Shown: positions 11,501 to 26,611 of the stretch, one piece after another
Layout: each line of letters starts with the position of its first letter
Numbering within the stretch: position 1 is the first letter of the stretch
Assembly: GCF_014805625.2 (NCBI RefSeq)
Contig: NW_023998564.1
Coordinates: 1,740,855-1,804,854 of the forward strand
Direction: 5' to 3'
Source: Glossina fuscipes
Taxonomy: Eukaryota > Arthropoda > Insecta > Diptera > Glossinidae
Length of the DNA stretch: 64,000 nucleotides
Notes under the pieces: model-generated
The model's database searches: none
The model's input: the letters and a program-made list of their open reading frames with translations, nothing else
Told to the model about the DNA's origin: nothing
Translations under genes and position numbers: made by a program

Positions 11501-12455
11501 TTGCCATTCAAGCGGCAGGTTGCTCTTGGAATATTTTATCCCATTCAAAGGGTTATTATTATTTTACCTTTGGCATGATATACTAGTGCTGGCCGAGAGG
11601 AGAGGATGTCAAGCTCACGGTATTAAGCTGATTTTAACGTGAAGTTGGTGTCACACCGTGGTCGAACATAGACGAAAATTTTGAAATTTGTGAGAATTCT
11701 TATAACTATTAAAGCTTTTTTCGTCAATTGGCACAAAATTAGCAGGCATGAAAAAATTGCATTTTTTTCCCTTACGATTTCTAAAAAAAATATATATTTT
11801 CCAGTTTTTGCTACAAATTTCATCAATTGATATTAATGTCAAAGTCAATTTGATAATTATGATTGGAGTTTAAATAAAATTGACAGCGGTAATGATACAA
11901 TAAAAAAAATCAAACGCTGAAGATGTGTCTAGAAAGCAAGCAATGAGAATGTCGTTCTTAGCAAACGTTGAGTTCATCGCTGACAACAAAGTGACAGTTT
12001 TGTTTTTTTGGGCTGATCTATAACGTCTAAAATCAAATTGAAAATTGCTGAGGACACATTATGTTCGAGACACTATTTTAAACGTGAATATAAGGCTTTC
12101 TCGAAAACTGGTCTAATTGGGAAAATTGGAAACGAAGGCAATACATCTGCTGGAATGTCTAAAAAAAGTCCAAAGTGAACAGGGAGTTCTTTGCTTGGGC
12201 CTTAGTAAAGTTGGGGTTAGATTTGGAATATGTTATTATTTAGTTATTTAAGTGATTATTCGGGTAGTTTTTTTTTTGTTTAATTTTGCGTGTTATGCGT
12301 CCGCCGCGTTACTTTTCTTATACTTTTTATTAAAATATGCATATTATAGTTCGCCACGCAGGATAGCACAGGAGATGAAGGGGTAAATTCCGATATGTAG
12401 GATGTAATGTGGTATATGAGTATAAAAAATTAAATGAAGGAATTGATGGGTGTAA
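11501..12455. other. AT-rich stretch without a recognisable gene
   Basis: No convincing coding frame or known element. Short frames on both strands around 11620-11850 overlap each other and have low-complexity composition. Confidence 0.4.
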
Positions 12456-13208
12456 TTATTTATTTAATTTTTCAAAAGCACTAACTGAATGTAAACAAAA
12501 TGATAAGATCTGGGTTAGTTTCTCCAAACGTTTTGAAGTACTAAAATTAGGTTGTTTAAGAATATTGCAACAGGTCCGAGTAGCGTTTGCATTATCAATT
12601 TCGTCAAGCAATTTATCTAAATTCTTCTCTTGCTTCTCTGTTAAGGCTAATTTAATATTCCCTTCTTCAGGGTAAAGTTTAGACAGTTGTTGCGAAAACT
12701 GGTTTAGACGTTGTAATTTTGCAACATACGCTGCTTCATTCTGACGATCTCGTAACGAGGCATTTAACTGTTTCAATTGTTGTTGAAATTTTTTAAAATC
12801 GTTGAAGGTTTCCGAAGCCGTTGATAATCCTTCCGGTTTGGCTACACTTAAAAAATTTTGTGATTGGCTAATGTTAGAAATTGAGTTTGACACATCTGTT
12901 AATGAAATTGAAGATTTTAGCGATGTAAAGTGATGGCGATCTTTTATAGGTCCTAATTTTTTCGGCTTCTGTATGTTCTCAGGATATTCATCAAGACTTT
13001 TGAAGGCTTCCATAAAATACTCCATTGCGGATGTCCCGTATAACGCCTCCTCTTCAATGTGTTTTTCTTCTCGTTGGTATTTGCGATAGAATTCGTCCAA
13101 AGATATGACTCGTTCTTCACAATAACCGTTTTTCATTACAGATTCATATCCCTTATAATTTTTCGTAACAGCGTTACTAACTTTTGAAAAATTGCTCTCA
13201 GTAGCCAT
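12456..13208 (-). CDS. Unrecognised 250-residue protein, probable coiled coil
   Basis: A single uninterrupted frame from ATG at 13208 to TAA at 12456, far longer than chance frames in this AT-rich sequence. The protein is charged and largely helical in appearance. Residues ~35-75 (SLDEFYRKYQREEKHIEEEA) and ~135-205 (FKKFQQQLKQLNASLRDRQN, then LTEKQEKNLDKLLDEIDN) look like amphipathic or coiled-coil helices, with a serine/asparagine-rich linker between. No signal peptide or membrane segment is visible. The stop codon overlaps an AATAAA-type polyadenylation signal. Size and style would suit a subunit of a kinetochore, augmin or trafficking complex, but I do not recognise the family and assign no function. 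Confidence 0.7.
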   Translation of the reverse strand: MATESNFSKVSNAVTKNYKGYESVMKNGYCEERVISLDEFYRKYQREEKHIEEEALYGTSAMEYFMEAFKSLDEYPENIQKPKKLGPIKDRHHFTSLKSSISLTDVSNSISNISQSQNFLSVAKPEGLSTASETFNDFKKFQQQLKQLNASLRDRQNEAAYVAKLQRLNQFSQQLSKLYPEEGNIKLALTEKQEKNLDKLLDEIDNANATRTCCNILKQPNFSTSKRLEKLTQILSFCLHSVSAFEKLNK

Positions 13209-13439
13209 CGTTATAACGTAATGATTGGATATGATATCTTAAATATTTGATATAAATGTAAGAAGAAGTGACGAAAATCTACTGGCAACTTTCAAGAAGA
13301 AAAAATCTTTTGGAAAAAAAATACGTAATTTTTGGCGCGTTTACGCAACGTACTCATTGCAAGGGTTGCCAACTTTCAAATATATAGTTGAACTGGACTA
13401 CGACTAGTGTCTCAATTTGCAAAAGTCAACATTCTGTCG

Positions 13440-15750
13440 TTTTATTTTAAAGGTACAGCAATTCTGTACAAAAGTTAAATAATTTCATTGCACGCAAATT
13501 TCTAATGGACCGTCTATCTAAACCTTCCTAGGACCTACCTCCTAATTTATCATCAATTCGAGATATTTTTCAATCTGAGATTAAGTCTGCTAGAACCACC
13601 TTTTCTGATATTGAGTCTTTCTCATCTAAACTTTGGTGGAATTCTTTCCTGTCAACGCTTCTTCCCAAATATCAAGTTACAAGAAAAAAAATGAGTACGT
13701 GTGCCTATTCAGGCAACTTCACTGAGCATATGAAAGTGCTAAAGAAAGGGAGATCCGCTGCTGGAAAGGGCAAAAAAGCAATGGCAACTCGCGTTTTTTC
13801 TGGAATTATATCAATAGTCATCAGAAATTAAATGGTTGTGTTGTATGGAACAAACATGATAGAAGATACTAAGATATTCCAATTATATTCGACGTGTCAG
13901 TCAGATTACAGTTCTTCCAATTCGTTTTATTAATTTACATTCGAGGAAAAGAGCTACCGCTGCAGGTTGTGAAGGAGTTAAGTGTGACATTGTCAGAGCA
14001 CCGTATGCATGCAATTAATAACCGCTGGTCTATAAACTTTATAACCTTAGATTTGCGATATGGCAAAGTTGTTCCCGTTTCTAAAGTAGATAAAGATTTA
14101 AATGGGTTACGCAAGTTCAAATCCCTTTCGTTATTGATAAAGACTATTAATTTCAATGCTAAGGAGCGGTTAATGGATTTTTTGAAAACTGGGCACATTA
14201 TTCCAACTTGTCTTTATGGGTATCGAAAATGCAAATCTATGAATACGTGCATTCATGAACTATCTTTTTTCGTAGTTAGACTAAAGAAAGCTGGTAAAAT
14301 GGTTGTTATGCTTTCCCCGGATATCAGCAAAGCGTACGATTGTGTCAAGCTTGGTAAAATTCTTTTAAACTTTTCAAATTCTCTTCAAATATGTCTCTTT
14401 GTACTAAACATTTTATCCAAGTATATTGGTTTATTGAATTACAGATATGCTATTAAGGCGGCTATTACTAATGGTATCAAGAGAATTGTTATTTTCTCGG
14501 ATAGCAAGTCAGCTCTACTTCTAATAAGTAAACGAGATGCAGAGAGTCAAAATGTGTTTGATATATATAGTATGTTACATGAGTCTAAAGTGGATGACTG
14601 TCATCTTCTTTGGGTACCGGGCCACTGTATTTTTTTTTTAATGTTAAAGCCGGCTTTCATGCAGGGAGAGCTCGTGTTGATGGGACAATTTTGTCCTTCA
14701 AATACACTCCCAATGAGGCATTTCGAGCAATTCGCAACTACATCCTTCAACAGCTAAATGGCGAATTTAAAGAGATTGCGCGTGTTAACGATTTCTTAAT
14801 TGTATTTGCGGACTCATCTTTTTCAGCGGCTGTCAATAATCGATGAGAGCTAATTTTTTTTCGATGTATGCGTCGATGTTAATTTACATTTTAACCCCAG
14901 CAAAACAAACTCTTTATTTTGCCAAAAGTTCTAAACGTGAAATCTTTATCAAAGTTACTTAAGTTGATCAGGTGAAATCTGTTCGATTTCTTGGTAGAAT
15001 TTTAAACGACAGCGTAACCCTTCATGAGCATTATGAAAAAGCCTTCAGAGACTCAATTTGGATGTAGCATCAATAAACTCATGACTAACAATCAGTTAGG
15101 CTTTCCTCGTTGCAATTTCCCAAACGCCTTTTCTATAAAATAAATCCACATTTCGATTCAAACCCTTTTCTGTGGCTTCTTTTAATTCCTGGGAATCCAT
15201 AATTCTTTATAGACTCATGGGCTGTCACACTTATGATAAAGTTTATTTAAAAATGATTTGCGCTATACCATGTGATGTTTGTGAAATTTGCAATCTTATC
15301 GAGTCTGCTGAGCATATAATCTTCAGATTTCGCAGGCTTGATGGCATTAGAGGTTCTCTTACCATCTTCAAGTTATGTGATGTTCGCCTCGATCTCTTTG
15401 CAGCAAAAAATGTACCTCATCTCGGGGAACTAACTCGCTTTTATTAGAAAAGCAAATTTATCGTTTAAAAATTTTTTTTTCTTTTTGTGTTCAATCTTTC
15501 TATTACTATAGCATTCCTTTTTCGTTTTCAGCCAAAGTTTGCAACACTGTTTAACTTTCAAGAACTCAACAAACACAATTACACACACACACACAATTAC
15601 ATATAACATGCTTACTCCAGTTATTAAGGCCGCTCTTTTTTTGTCGCGTTTTATATATATTTCGACCAAAAATTACGACAGTTTACAGTGTGGACATATA
15701 AGCCACAAATGTATTGGCTTAGTGCATCTCCATTCAACAAACCAAAAAAA
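13440..15750 (+). mobile_element. 5'-truncated, degraded I-like non-LTR copy
   Basis: Colinear with the I-like element from just after the endonuclease to the 3' UTR. Seen are the MDRLSKP peptide (~13505), RT motif A (MLSPDISKAYDCV, ~14310), RNase H pieces (IVIFSDSKSALLL, ~14485, and HLLWVPGHC, ~14600), the C-terminal domain (15172-15447) and a 3' UTR with a (CA)n run at 15583-15593. An A-rich tail lies at about 15741-15750. Numerous frameshifts and small rearrangements; part of the C-terminal region occurs out of order around 14720-15130. Confidence 0.85.
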
Positions 15751-16942
15751 AATTCAATCCAAAAGATGACGAGAAACTGGAAACAGATAGTTTTCTGCTA
15801 TCCTTTGCTTACATATTAGCCTATATTAAGAACAGCAATTTCTTAAGACCCAAAAAAAAATTCTCCGAGCAAAACTTAATATAACCTGTACATCGTTGGA
15901 AAGGCTATTACTAGAGGACTCACGCTGTACTGGTTTCATTTTTTCACAGGGCATGGTTTGCCCACAGTGACCTTTCAAACGTTGCTTATATGTTAGCAGA
16001 AGGTGGAAGGTTAGACGAGTCCAGTAAATAATGCAATATTGGTTCAACCAGCAAATCAGCCTCTTGCTAGAAAATTAGCAATCTTCTAAACTCGTTCTTC
16101 TATTATCTATTGATTTTCAAGCATTTAGTAAAGTTATGTGCTCTTTTTCCACTAAATATGTTGTTGTTTGTGTACGTTATTTCTATAAAGTTTCTTTTTT
16201 TTGATGTTGTTAACTGGATCAAGCCAATATGAATTAGCTTATAAGCCCACTCCAAACATTTATCTAAAATTTTAGTTCGTTTTTTAGCAAACTTCTCAGA
16301 ATTGTATTAGTGTGTACGACAAATATATTGTAGCAAAGCTCTCTTGTGTTTCTTATGTTTTTAAGTTTAAAATCCTAAAATGTGAGAAACTGATGTCTGC
16401 TTCTATTGAACATAAAAAGCTTAGAATAAAATCGCAAAATATAAAACATAGCAAGAAGAAATGTGCACACACACTCTCTATTGTACATTTTAATTTAAGA
16501 TAAAAGGTATGTATACACACTTTACATATTACAGAGAACATCGTTTTCATTTGTAATTTGATGCGTCATATGTTTATCCATTTCCTTAAAAATTGCCTGA
16601 TTACGGTGACGTGTTGGATACAAAGCTTTCTGTCACCAGGGAAAAATTCCGTTTAAATAGAAATATGTTGCAAGCGGGAATAGCGCTAGAAAGAATATTT
16701 TCGTCCCCGGGAAACAATGTTTAACGACCAAATGTTTTCTTCTGCATGGCCAAACCAAAAATTTGGCACGAAGCCGCCGGGGGGCAAAAATAAAATTTTC
16801 CGAGTATTAATAAAGGAGACGTGAAATGTTAAAAAAAATTTGCTTTATCACAACGATTGGTAATAATGAACTAATAAAATAACGTTATCGAAAAAACTAA
16901 CGCACTAGTTAAATTAAACTGAAGCAAAGCCGTTTTTACGAA
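15751..16942. other. Intergenic, no gene seen
   Basis: AT-rich sequence downstream of zinc-finger copy 2. No motif, element end or tandem repeat recognised; open frames are short and unsupported. Confidence 0.4.
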
Positions 16943-19225
<2,283 letters not shown>

Positions 19226-20032
19226 TTCACTGGTCGCCAGATCTAGTTATATAGCAAACGTAAAAGTGTATATGTACTAAGCTTATGTTTAATGATCTTT
19301 TGCAATTAAATATTATTGTAAGGCATAATAATAATAGCAGTAATTAATAATGCTTTTGCCGATGTTGTTCAACGTTGCCTTAAATCGCAATTTATGCACA
19401 GTTGTTTCTAACTGCACGGTTAGATAAAATACATCAGCTGCTATAAAATACTGCAGCAGCTGAAGAAATAATGCTTATTAAACACTTTTAATAAAGAATC
19501 GACCATGTTTCAATGGGCTAGCATAAACAGTATATAATTGGTATGAAACGTGCTACCTACTCCACTACGTGGTTAATTGATATATTTTTTTTAATGCACC
19601 GAACATTTTGTAATTGTAAAAATAGAACTACAAACCATACACTACTAGCGAAAACGTTGCAAGCTGCAAACGTAAATGTATGATAATAAATTGTACCGCG
19701 ATACGCATGCATTGCGTATTTGTAGGCATTACAAACATACGTACGTACTTACTTACTTACTATTTTCTTGGTATATTAAAATCCAAAATTAAAAAATGTA
19801 GGCGGTTCGCATGAGAACAATAAGTAAAATAATAAATATACCAACGAAATAATAGGAACATTCTAAAAATACCAGCAAAAGAAAATAATTTGATGATGCA
19901 TCAGTTTTCAGTGGACGTCTTTAGGCACTTTCAAAGCTGCAACGTATTATTAATAATTGCTAATATTTATTATTCCAATATTAGCTCAATTATTACGATT
20001 CACGAAAACTACGATATCTAAATTTAAATTTA
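19226..20032. promoter_or_regulatory. Upstream region of zinc-finger copy 2, shared with copy 3
   Basis: The block at about 19325-19500 resembles 22525-22710, which lies at a similar distance upstream of copy 3: both contain ataatagcagtaattaataa, then a caacgttgccttaaat-type phrase and a gcttattaaa phrase. The conserved spacing suggests that promoter-proximal sequence was duplicated together with the gene. A cgtac/ttac microsatellite sits at 19739-19761. The remainder, up to the end of copy 3, shows no gene. Confidence 0.55.
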
Positions 20033-22441
20033 TTAATATACTTGCATTGGTAATTCGGTAGTCCCTGAAGTAGCACCACAATTATTCAGAAAGTTGCTGA
20101 CATATTTTTTGCGATGATGCTCCGCCCACTCTATGGGATGAGTCTTTTTGCGGTGCGCATGCATATTAGCATTGGAATTAAATGTCTTTGGACACCAAGT
20201 ACAAGTGTAGAGAACGTCTCCAGTGTGCGTGGCCATATGTTCCTTTAAGATATACATATATAGATTATAAACGATTTTATTAATTTACTATTTGAGCTTA
20301 CTACTAAGGACCTTGATCGCTTGAAACCTTTGCCGCAAATTGTACATTTATGATCAAATCCTGTTTCATGAGTATATTTTATATGTTCTTTCAGAGCATT
20401 GAGATTCGGCGGCACTTTTGGGCATATTGGACATTCAAATCCTTTTTTTCCACCCTGTGGATGTTGGCGTATCTTGTGACGTTTTAATCCCCGAGGACTG
20501 GCCAGTTTAAGTCCACAGATATCGCAATTAATTTCGGGCAGAGGTTGGCCGGTGTGTTCTCGCATGTGACGTTCAAAGGCTATACTTGATCGTATCGTTT
20601 TACCGCAAATCTCGCAGACTTTTGCATATTTGTGCAGATGTACACCTTGCAAATGATTATTAAGCAGTAGTTGACTACTATAACTGGAAAGAAAGAGAGA
20701 AGGATCATAAGAAATCCCCTTTTTTTAAATCAATGCGTTTTTGTTGCAATTTTACCTTTTCCCACATTCCGTACATCGAAATTTTCTTTCGTCTTGCGGG
20801 ATATGTATTAACATGTGAGTTTTCATGACTATTCGAGCAGCAAAAGCTTTACCACATATATGACATTTATGTTGCTTCTCCCGTTTACCATCATAAATCT
20901 CGTGCATTCTTATGTGTGATTTCATTGATCGTCGGTTTCCCATTATCTTCCCGCATTGTTCACATTTGAAATGGTTTGGATTAAGATGTTGATTTATGTG
21001 ATCAACAAGGAAAGCGCGTTTAATGAATTTCTTTTCGCAACATGAGACATAACCGCGTTTTTGATGTTGCTTTTGAGAGTGGCGCTGTAATTTACTAAAA
21101 TTTGCTTGGGGTTCGTCGCACACAGCGCAGATAATTTTTATGTTGTCGGTTATAAATTGTTCAATTTGATTTGGCTCCAATTTTTTGCTTCCACTAGAAA
21201 CACATTTTCTTCCCTTCTTTTTATGTGTCGTAGAAACGGCGTCATTGGCTGGACTACAAATTGAGTCAGAATCAATATTAGAGTAATCAGCCAATTCTCT
21301 TTCTAAATTTTCCGATTGAACAGCTAATTTCGATGTATATGTTAGCTTTAATTCAGGTTCAGGAACGTTCTTTGTTATTTCAGAAACAGGCAATAGTTCC
21401 GTTCCCTCTGTGAGATCGTCATTCTTACCATTTCCTTTCGTCTTTAATGCACTACTTCGTTTCATTTCATTTATCAAAAATTCTCTAATCTCTTTTTTAC
21501 GAGGCCGTCCTCTTGGTCTCCGCGGAAGAACGGAGCCTTCTTGAATAGGTTCCTGTGCTTTAGATTTTATTTCCTTCTCATTTCGTAATCGATAAGGTGG
21601 AGAGAGTGGATTTATTAGCGTTTCAGACGCTTCTAAGGAATTGTCATTTTCCAGTCCATCTACGTTTGATTTAGGTTCTGTATTCGTTATTAACAGTTCA
21701 GGTTCCTCCTTGATTTCTGGCTTTATCTCGATAATTTTATCAGATGTGCTGACTGTTTTTCCAACAATTGTGCGGGAGAGAGAAACATCCTTTTGATTTC
21801 TTTTTACAGCTTGACGTTTTAATATTTTTACTTTCTTTTTTACTTTTTGTGAGCAACTCTCTGCATTTTCCTGCTTTCGTGGTCGACCTCTACGCTTCTT
21901 TTGCGCAATCGGTTCAGTATCCGACAATGTTTCATTAATAGGTAATTTATTTTGTTCAATAATTAATTCACAAGTGGGTATTGATGGGTTTATTAACATT
22001 TCCGTTTCTAAGCTATCTTCAAACAAAGCTTTATCAATTTCTCTAGCTTCGGAGACCATTTGCTCAGTTCGTTCTGCTGGCGGAGGAATGGGTGATCCAT
22101 TACGCGATGTCTCCAATTTTATATTTTCTGAATTAACCTTAAGTAGACTTACACGAGCAATTTCTAGGCGTGAGTAGAACTTATGAAAATCATGTAACTC
22201 TTTCCAACAAGTATGACATATCCATTGGTAGGACTCAATATTATTCTGTAGAAATTAACATGCGAAAAGATTTTCAATTCGATTAGATCTTGTCACGTAC
22301 ATATACTGACATACTTACTATCGACCATAAATGTTTTTCTATAATATTCTTTATATTTAATTCTTCCCATTGTGTTGAGCCCACCTTGATGTTTGGCTCA
22401 AATTCCAAGTCGGTTTCCAAACAAAGTAAACACTTGTCCAT
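20033..22441 (-). CDS. ZAD-C2H2 zinc-finger protein, grauzone-like, copy 3 (complete)
   Basis: Exons on the minus strand: 22441-22319, 22245-20756, 20683-20302, 20242-20033; 735 codons including stop, 734 residues. Exons 1 and 3 have exactly the same lengths as in copy 2 (123 and 382 bases), and intron phases match. The ZAD (CLLC, CHTC) and first AT-hook region are very close to copy 2. Exon 2 is 345 bases longer because the linker holds an extra segment with a second AT-hook ([11 protein letters not shown]). Fingers are paralogous one-for-one with copy 2, e.g. [36 protein letters not shown] and [17 protein letters not shown]. Predicted nuclear DNA-binding protein of the ZAD family; function unknown. 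Confidence 0.93.
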
Positions 22442-23169
22442 TTCGCCGTTTATGTGTCAAGTCAAACTAAAACGAAAGCCTCTGTTAAAATAGCAATGAC
22501 GCTTTATTTACTTAATACACATATAATAATAATAATAGCAGTAATTAATAATGTTTTAATAATGTTTTGCTGCTGTGATGTTTAACGTTGCCTTAAATTG
22601 AAACTTCTGCGCAGTAGTTTTAGTTAGTTTAGTTAGTGAGATATACCAAATCCGCTATAATGCACTGTAACAGTTGGGCTATTTGTGCTTATTAAATGTT
22701 TTCAATAGCTCTTAAGTGAGGTGTGTTGTTGAAATCTCTCATTAAGTGAAATTTAATAATAAAATGAAATCCTCATAATTTTTTTCTTTTACTATCTTGT
22801 GTCGATTGCAGCCTCATGGGATTCGTAACGTGTGGTCTATGAAAACATTTTAGATTACATATAAGAATAAAGATACAAATTTATCGTGGCATATTATCGA
22901 CCTGAGTACAGCATAGATTACATGATGAAACGATTGATTCGAATTAAAGCTTCCGATTCTTCAAACAAATATTCACATTGCCTGGTTGGTAGGCGAATTT
23001 CAGTTTTAATATTTTCTTCTTGTTTTTATTCTACTCAGGAAATCAACACTCGACAATTCGCTGAGATATGTAGAAAACGTCCACTGTGAACACCAAATTT
23101 TTTATTTACTTTTTAGTAAAGTTGGGATTAGATTTGTTATATAATATTATTTATTTGATCAAAGCCTTC
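22442..23169. promoter_or_regulatory. Upstream region of zinc-finger copy 3
   Basis: Contains the block (about 22525-22710) homologous to the copy 2 upstream region. No gene is visible in the rest, which runs up to the 5' end of the I-like retrotransposon at 23170. Confidence 0.5.
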
Positions 23170-25324
23170 CATTCACATTTCATTCACACTTGATACAACA
23201 CGTCCCCTTTGCACACAGCTGCTGGATAATTTTTGTGTTTTGCTGGTGTTAGTGAAAATAAGAAAAAAAAATGTACGAGAATTTAATTAATTTAAAAGGA
23301 AAAGAAAAGCAGGCAAGAGAAAAAAAAAGGAAAAAGGAAGTTTAAGAAAGTAACCATATTTTTTGAAATTTAAATGGTGAGAAGGAGGAAAGGAAGGAAA
23401 AGGAAAAAAAAAGATTAAAAAGAAATATATACATTAAATTTTTTTCGTTCGGATTTTTGGTTGGTGGTACACGTTACAATAGCCAAAACAACCTCAGTCC
23501 ATCTACCTGCGGAGACTGGGTCTGATCTTATAACTCCTGACAGAGACGGTTTCGAAGATTTTTATATGCATGCCAGTGGGCACACCAAAAGATCGAGGAT
23601 CGAGGAACCTCTCCCAATGGAGAGGTTAACGCAAATGTTTCAGTTGTGCCTGGTAGACACTCGACAAGCCCTCTGATTTGGGTGCCACAGCCATGCCAAA
23701 TCACCAGACCAATTTGTACGGCTACTTATCGAAGGGCAATTTCGTAGTTTTTGTCGAAATGTGTGCAAACGCTGAAGGGAATCGTATGAATAACAATTCC
23801 GATCTCTTTTTTTACGATTACCTGCAGATTTCACCATGTACGGCTTACAAGAACTAAAGGTGGTCGGCAGGGATAGAGCCAAATTGATCTTCAGCTCTGC
23901 TGTTAATGCCAACGACTTTGTCACAAATAACGATTTTACTAAAAACGATTTAAAGGCGTATATACTGAGGTCGTTCACTGAGAGATTCGGAGTCATTCGA
24001 AACATCCCATGTATATACAGTGTAGACGAGATAATTAAAAACGTCGTGTCCGATATTCAGATCAAATCCTCTGTTCGTTTTCAAAGAATCCCAACAAAAA
24101 GTATGAGTGAATTCCCACAACCAGCATTAAAATCGGCTTCCCTAAGTCAATCAAATTTAATTATTGCCACCTGCCGGGGGAATACTTTGTGCCCACCTTA
24201 AAGCAATATTTTAAGTGCAGTATATATGGTCACGTTTCAAAAATCTGTAAAGCTAAAGAGAGCAGATGCCTGAACTGTAGGATGTCTACGAAGTGTGTGA
24301 ACTGTGACAAGATGAAGTGCTTGTCCTGTGGTTCAGGTGATCACAACACTCTCAACAAATGTTGCCCGAACAGGGAACTGGACTTAAACATTAATAAGAT
24401 CATGGCCATTAAAAATCTATCCTATAAAGAAGTACAAGAGAGGTTTTACTCAAACTACTTCGAATGTCTTAACGACATCTCCTACGATGACAATTTCCCT
24501 CCATTGGAGAACGCATCTGCCGTTTCGCGTAAGGACGACAATGAAAATGCCAATAAAGTTTTAACTAAGAATAAATTAATGCTCTCGTCGAAAGGAAATC
24601 GGTTTTTTCCAAATCTCCTCTCAGTTCATCCACTGAACCTTCTCTCAATTTACCCCCAAGCCGTTTGTAACAAGACTTCGGCGTCCAGTAATTTCAAACA
24701 ACTATTTGCGTTCCTCAGAACTTGAAATATTAATTTTTGCTATTAAATAAAGTTTTCGTCCGACGATCCCTCAGAGTCGTATTAAAGAATTTGAAGAAAA
24801 AATGTCAGTCTGCGCCAATTCTCGCCTCGATCAAGCACACAGCTTTACGAGTAAATCTTCCGGAGTTCCCTCTCAACTTTAAATGTTGTAACGAGTCTTC
24901 TTGGGCAGGGTAGAAACTCAGCCACTCCAAGGTTCGTTGCAAGACAATTTATATGAAACAAAATGTTCCGGCCCTTCGGGGATGTTCTTATATATTCTCT
25001 GATTGGTATGCGAGATTACAAGTGGTTTTGTAGAGGGTTGGCAAGGAACCAGCGAGGTGACCCGACGAACGATTTGACGCACTCGTGGCTTGAGATTTTT
25101 TTCTTTTCTCGAACTATCGCGGATTACTTAGGCGGTTGTGGGTCAACTGAAGCGTTTATGACCGGTTTGATGCACACGTGGCTAGAGGTTTTACTCGCAC
25201 TATCGCGAATTACTGCAAGAAAAACCGATACGTTGCTCGTGTCGTAGCTGCATAGGCCCCCTGGTCCCATGGTTTGTCTCTGGTTGGCTACTCGTATGTA
25301 CAGTAATAAAAAAAAAATGGCCCT

Positions 25325-25517
25325 CAGTCTTCCAGGGGTGGCGACTTACAGCTAAGCCAACACACCCCCTATCCGTGAAGTCAGTAGTCCTAAAAGTCCT
25401 TCAGGGATGGCGAGCTAAGCCAGCACATCCCCTATCCGTAAAGTCAGTAGTCCTAAAAGTCCTTCAGGGATGGCGCCTAACAGCTAAGCCAGCACATCCC
25501 CTATCCGTAAAGTCAAA
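25325..25517 (+). repeat. Tandem repeat of about 65 bp inside the solo LTR
   Basis: Three units each contain cttcagggatggcg-type sequence, 'agctaagccagcacatcccc' and 'tatccgtaaagtcagtagtc'. The last unit ends in an A-run at 25516-25527. Confidence 0.85.
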
Positions 25518-26585
25518 AAAAAAAAACTATTCATAAAGGTCAACTTGTCAAATTGTACAGTTACCTTAGGCGGCTATGACACAATTGAAAGATTCCGTGT
25601 GATGAGTCGCGCTTTCATAGCTGCAGTCTCGCTTGCTTGTTCCCTCACAAACATGTTCTAGGCTGTATGCGTTTACATATGCATTACCTTAGTTACGACA
25701 TGCATGAAATACTTATACATAAGTTAATGCCAACTTACGTCTATCTTATTGCTATATTTGATCAAATGCCTACTCAACATGCACCCAGGTACCAAATCGC
25801 GTGATTCATTCATGGTTAGGTGTGTGAGTGCTAAGTTTCCAATATCGTTCTTCGACACAGGTTTTCTTTCTCTTTACGTGTCTTAACCTATGTCTACAAT
25901 ACTTCGCATACATTTCTATAGTGTTATACCATTTAGGTAGAGTAAGTGTATTTTCCTGTTTATGAATGTTTAGACATGTTTATACGTGTGTGTTTATATA
26001 TTTGGCATGTGTGATACTACATCTCTATACATTTTACATGGCCTATGCATTTTTATACCTTTTCATACATTTTCAGCTGCTCGTTTATACAGTGGATGCG
26101 TTGTCACTTGATCGTATGTGCTCATACATTTTTATATCTAAGTGTTTATCCCTGTGTATATGTTTTGCATGGCCTAACAGCGTATGTACATTTTTCTAAA
26201 GATTTCTATGCCCGCGTATGTTTATACAGTTGTAGCAATTCCTATACTTGTATGTGTGTTCATATATTGTAATGATACAGATTTTATACATTTTGACCCT
26301 TCTATACATATTTTATACTCGTGTGGGTGTTCATATATTATAATGATTTTCTACAGGTTTTGTACAGATTCTATACATATTTTATGCTCGTGCGTGTGTC
26401 CATTCTTCTGTTCGTTTCACTGTCATTGCTGATCTAGGTACTAATCGCATGATTTGGTGACCGTTAGGTATGTGAATTCATTACTTCTATATTAACCCTC
26501 TCAGACCTAGGGACCCGAAAACGCCTTGCCGATAAGCATAGGAAACGCATATCTACTTAGTATTAATTGATTTACGTGGTAATTA

Positions 26586-26611
26586 GTAAGGAAGCAGAAC
26601 GCTTCCTTACA
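26586..26611. repeat. Palindromic LTR end
   Basis: gtaaggaagc and gcttccttac form an inverted repeat with a five-base loop at the very 3' end of the solo LTR. A near-identical palindrome is at 28582-28603. Confidence 0.7.

Larger units (their letters stand above)
24887..26611 (+). mobile_element. Solo LTR of an LTR retrotransposon, ATGT target duplication
   Basis: The insertion begins TGTAACGAG and ends CTTCCTTACA, the TG...CA termini expected of an LTR, and is flanked by ATGT on both sides (24883-24886 and 26612-26615). Removing it restores the ORF1-ORF2 junction of the I-like host element. It is 1725 bp long with no pol-like coding frame, so a solo LTR left by recombination between two LTRs is the best reading. 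Orientation is taken from the canonical TG start and is not otherwise proven. Confidence 0.85.

Noticed and set aside
25966..26432. Several overlapping plus-strand frames rich in Y, F, C and H
   Set aside because: They lie in a low-complexity 'tatacatttt'-type part of the solo LTR, in three frames at once.
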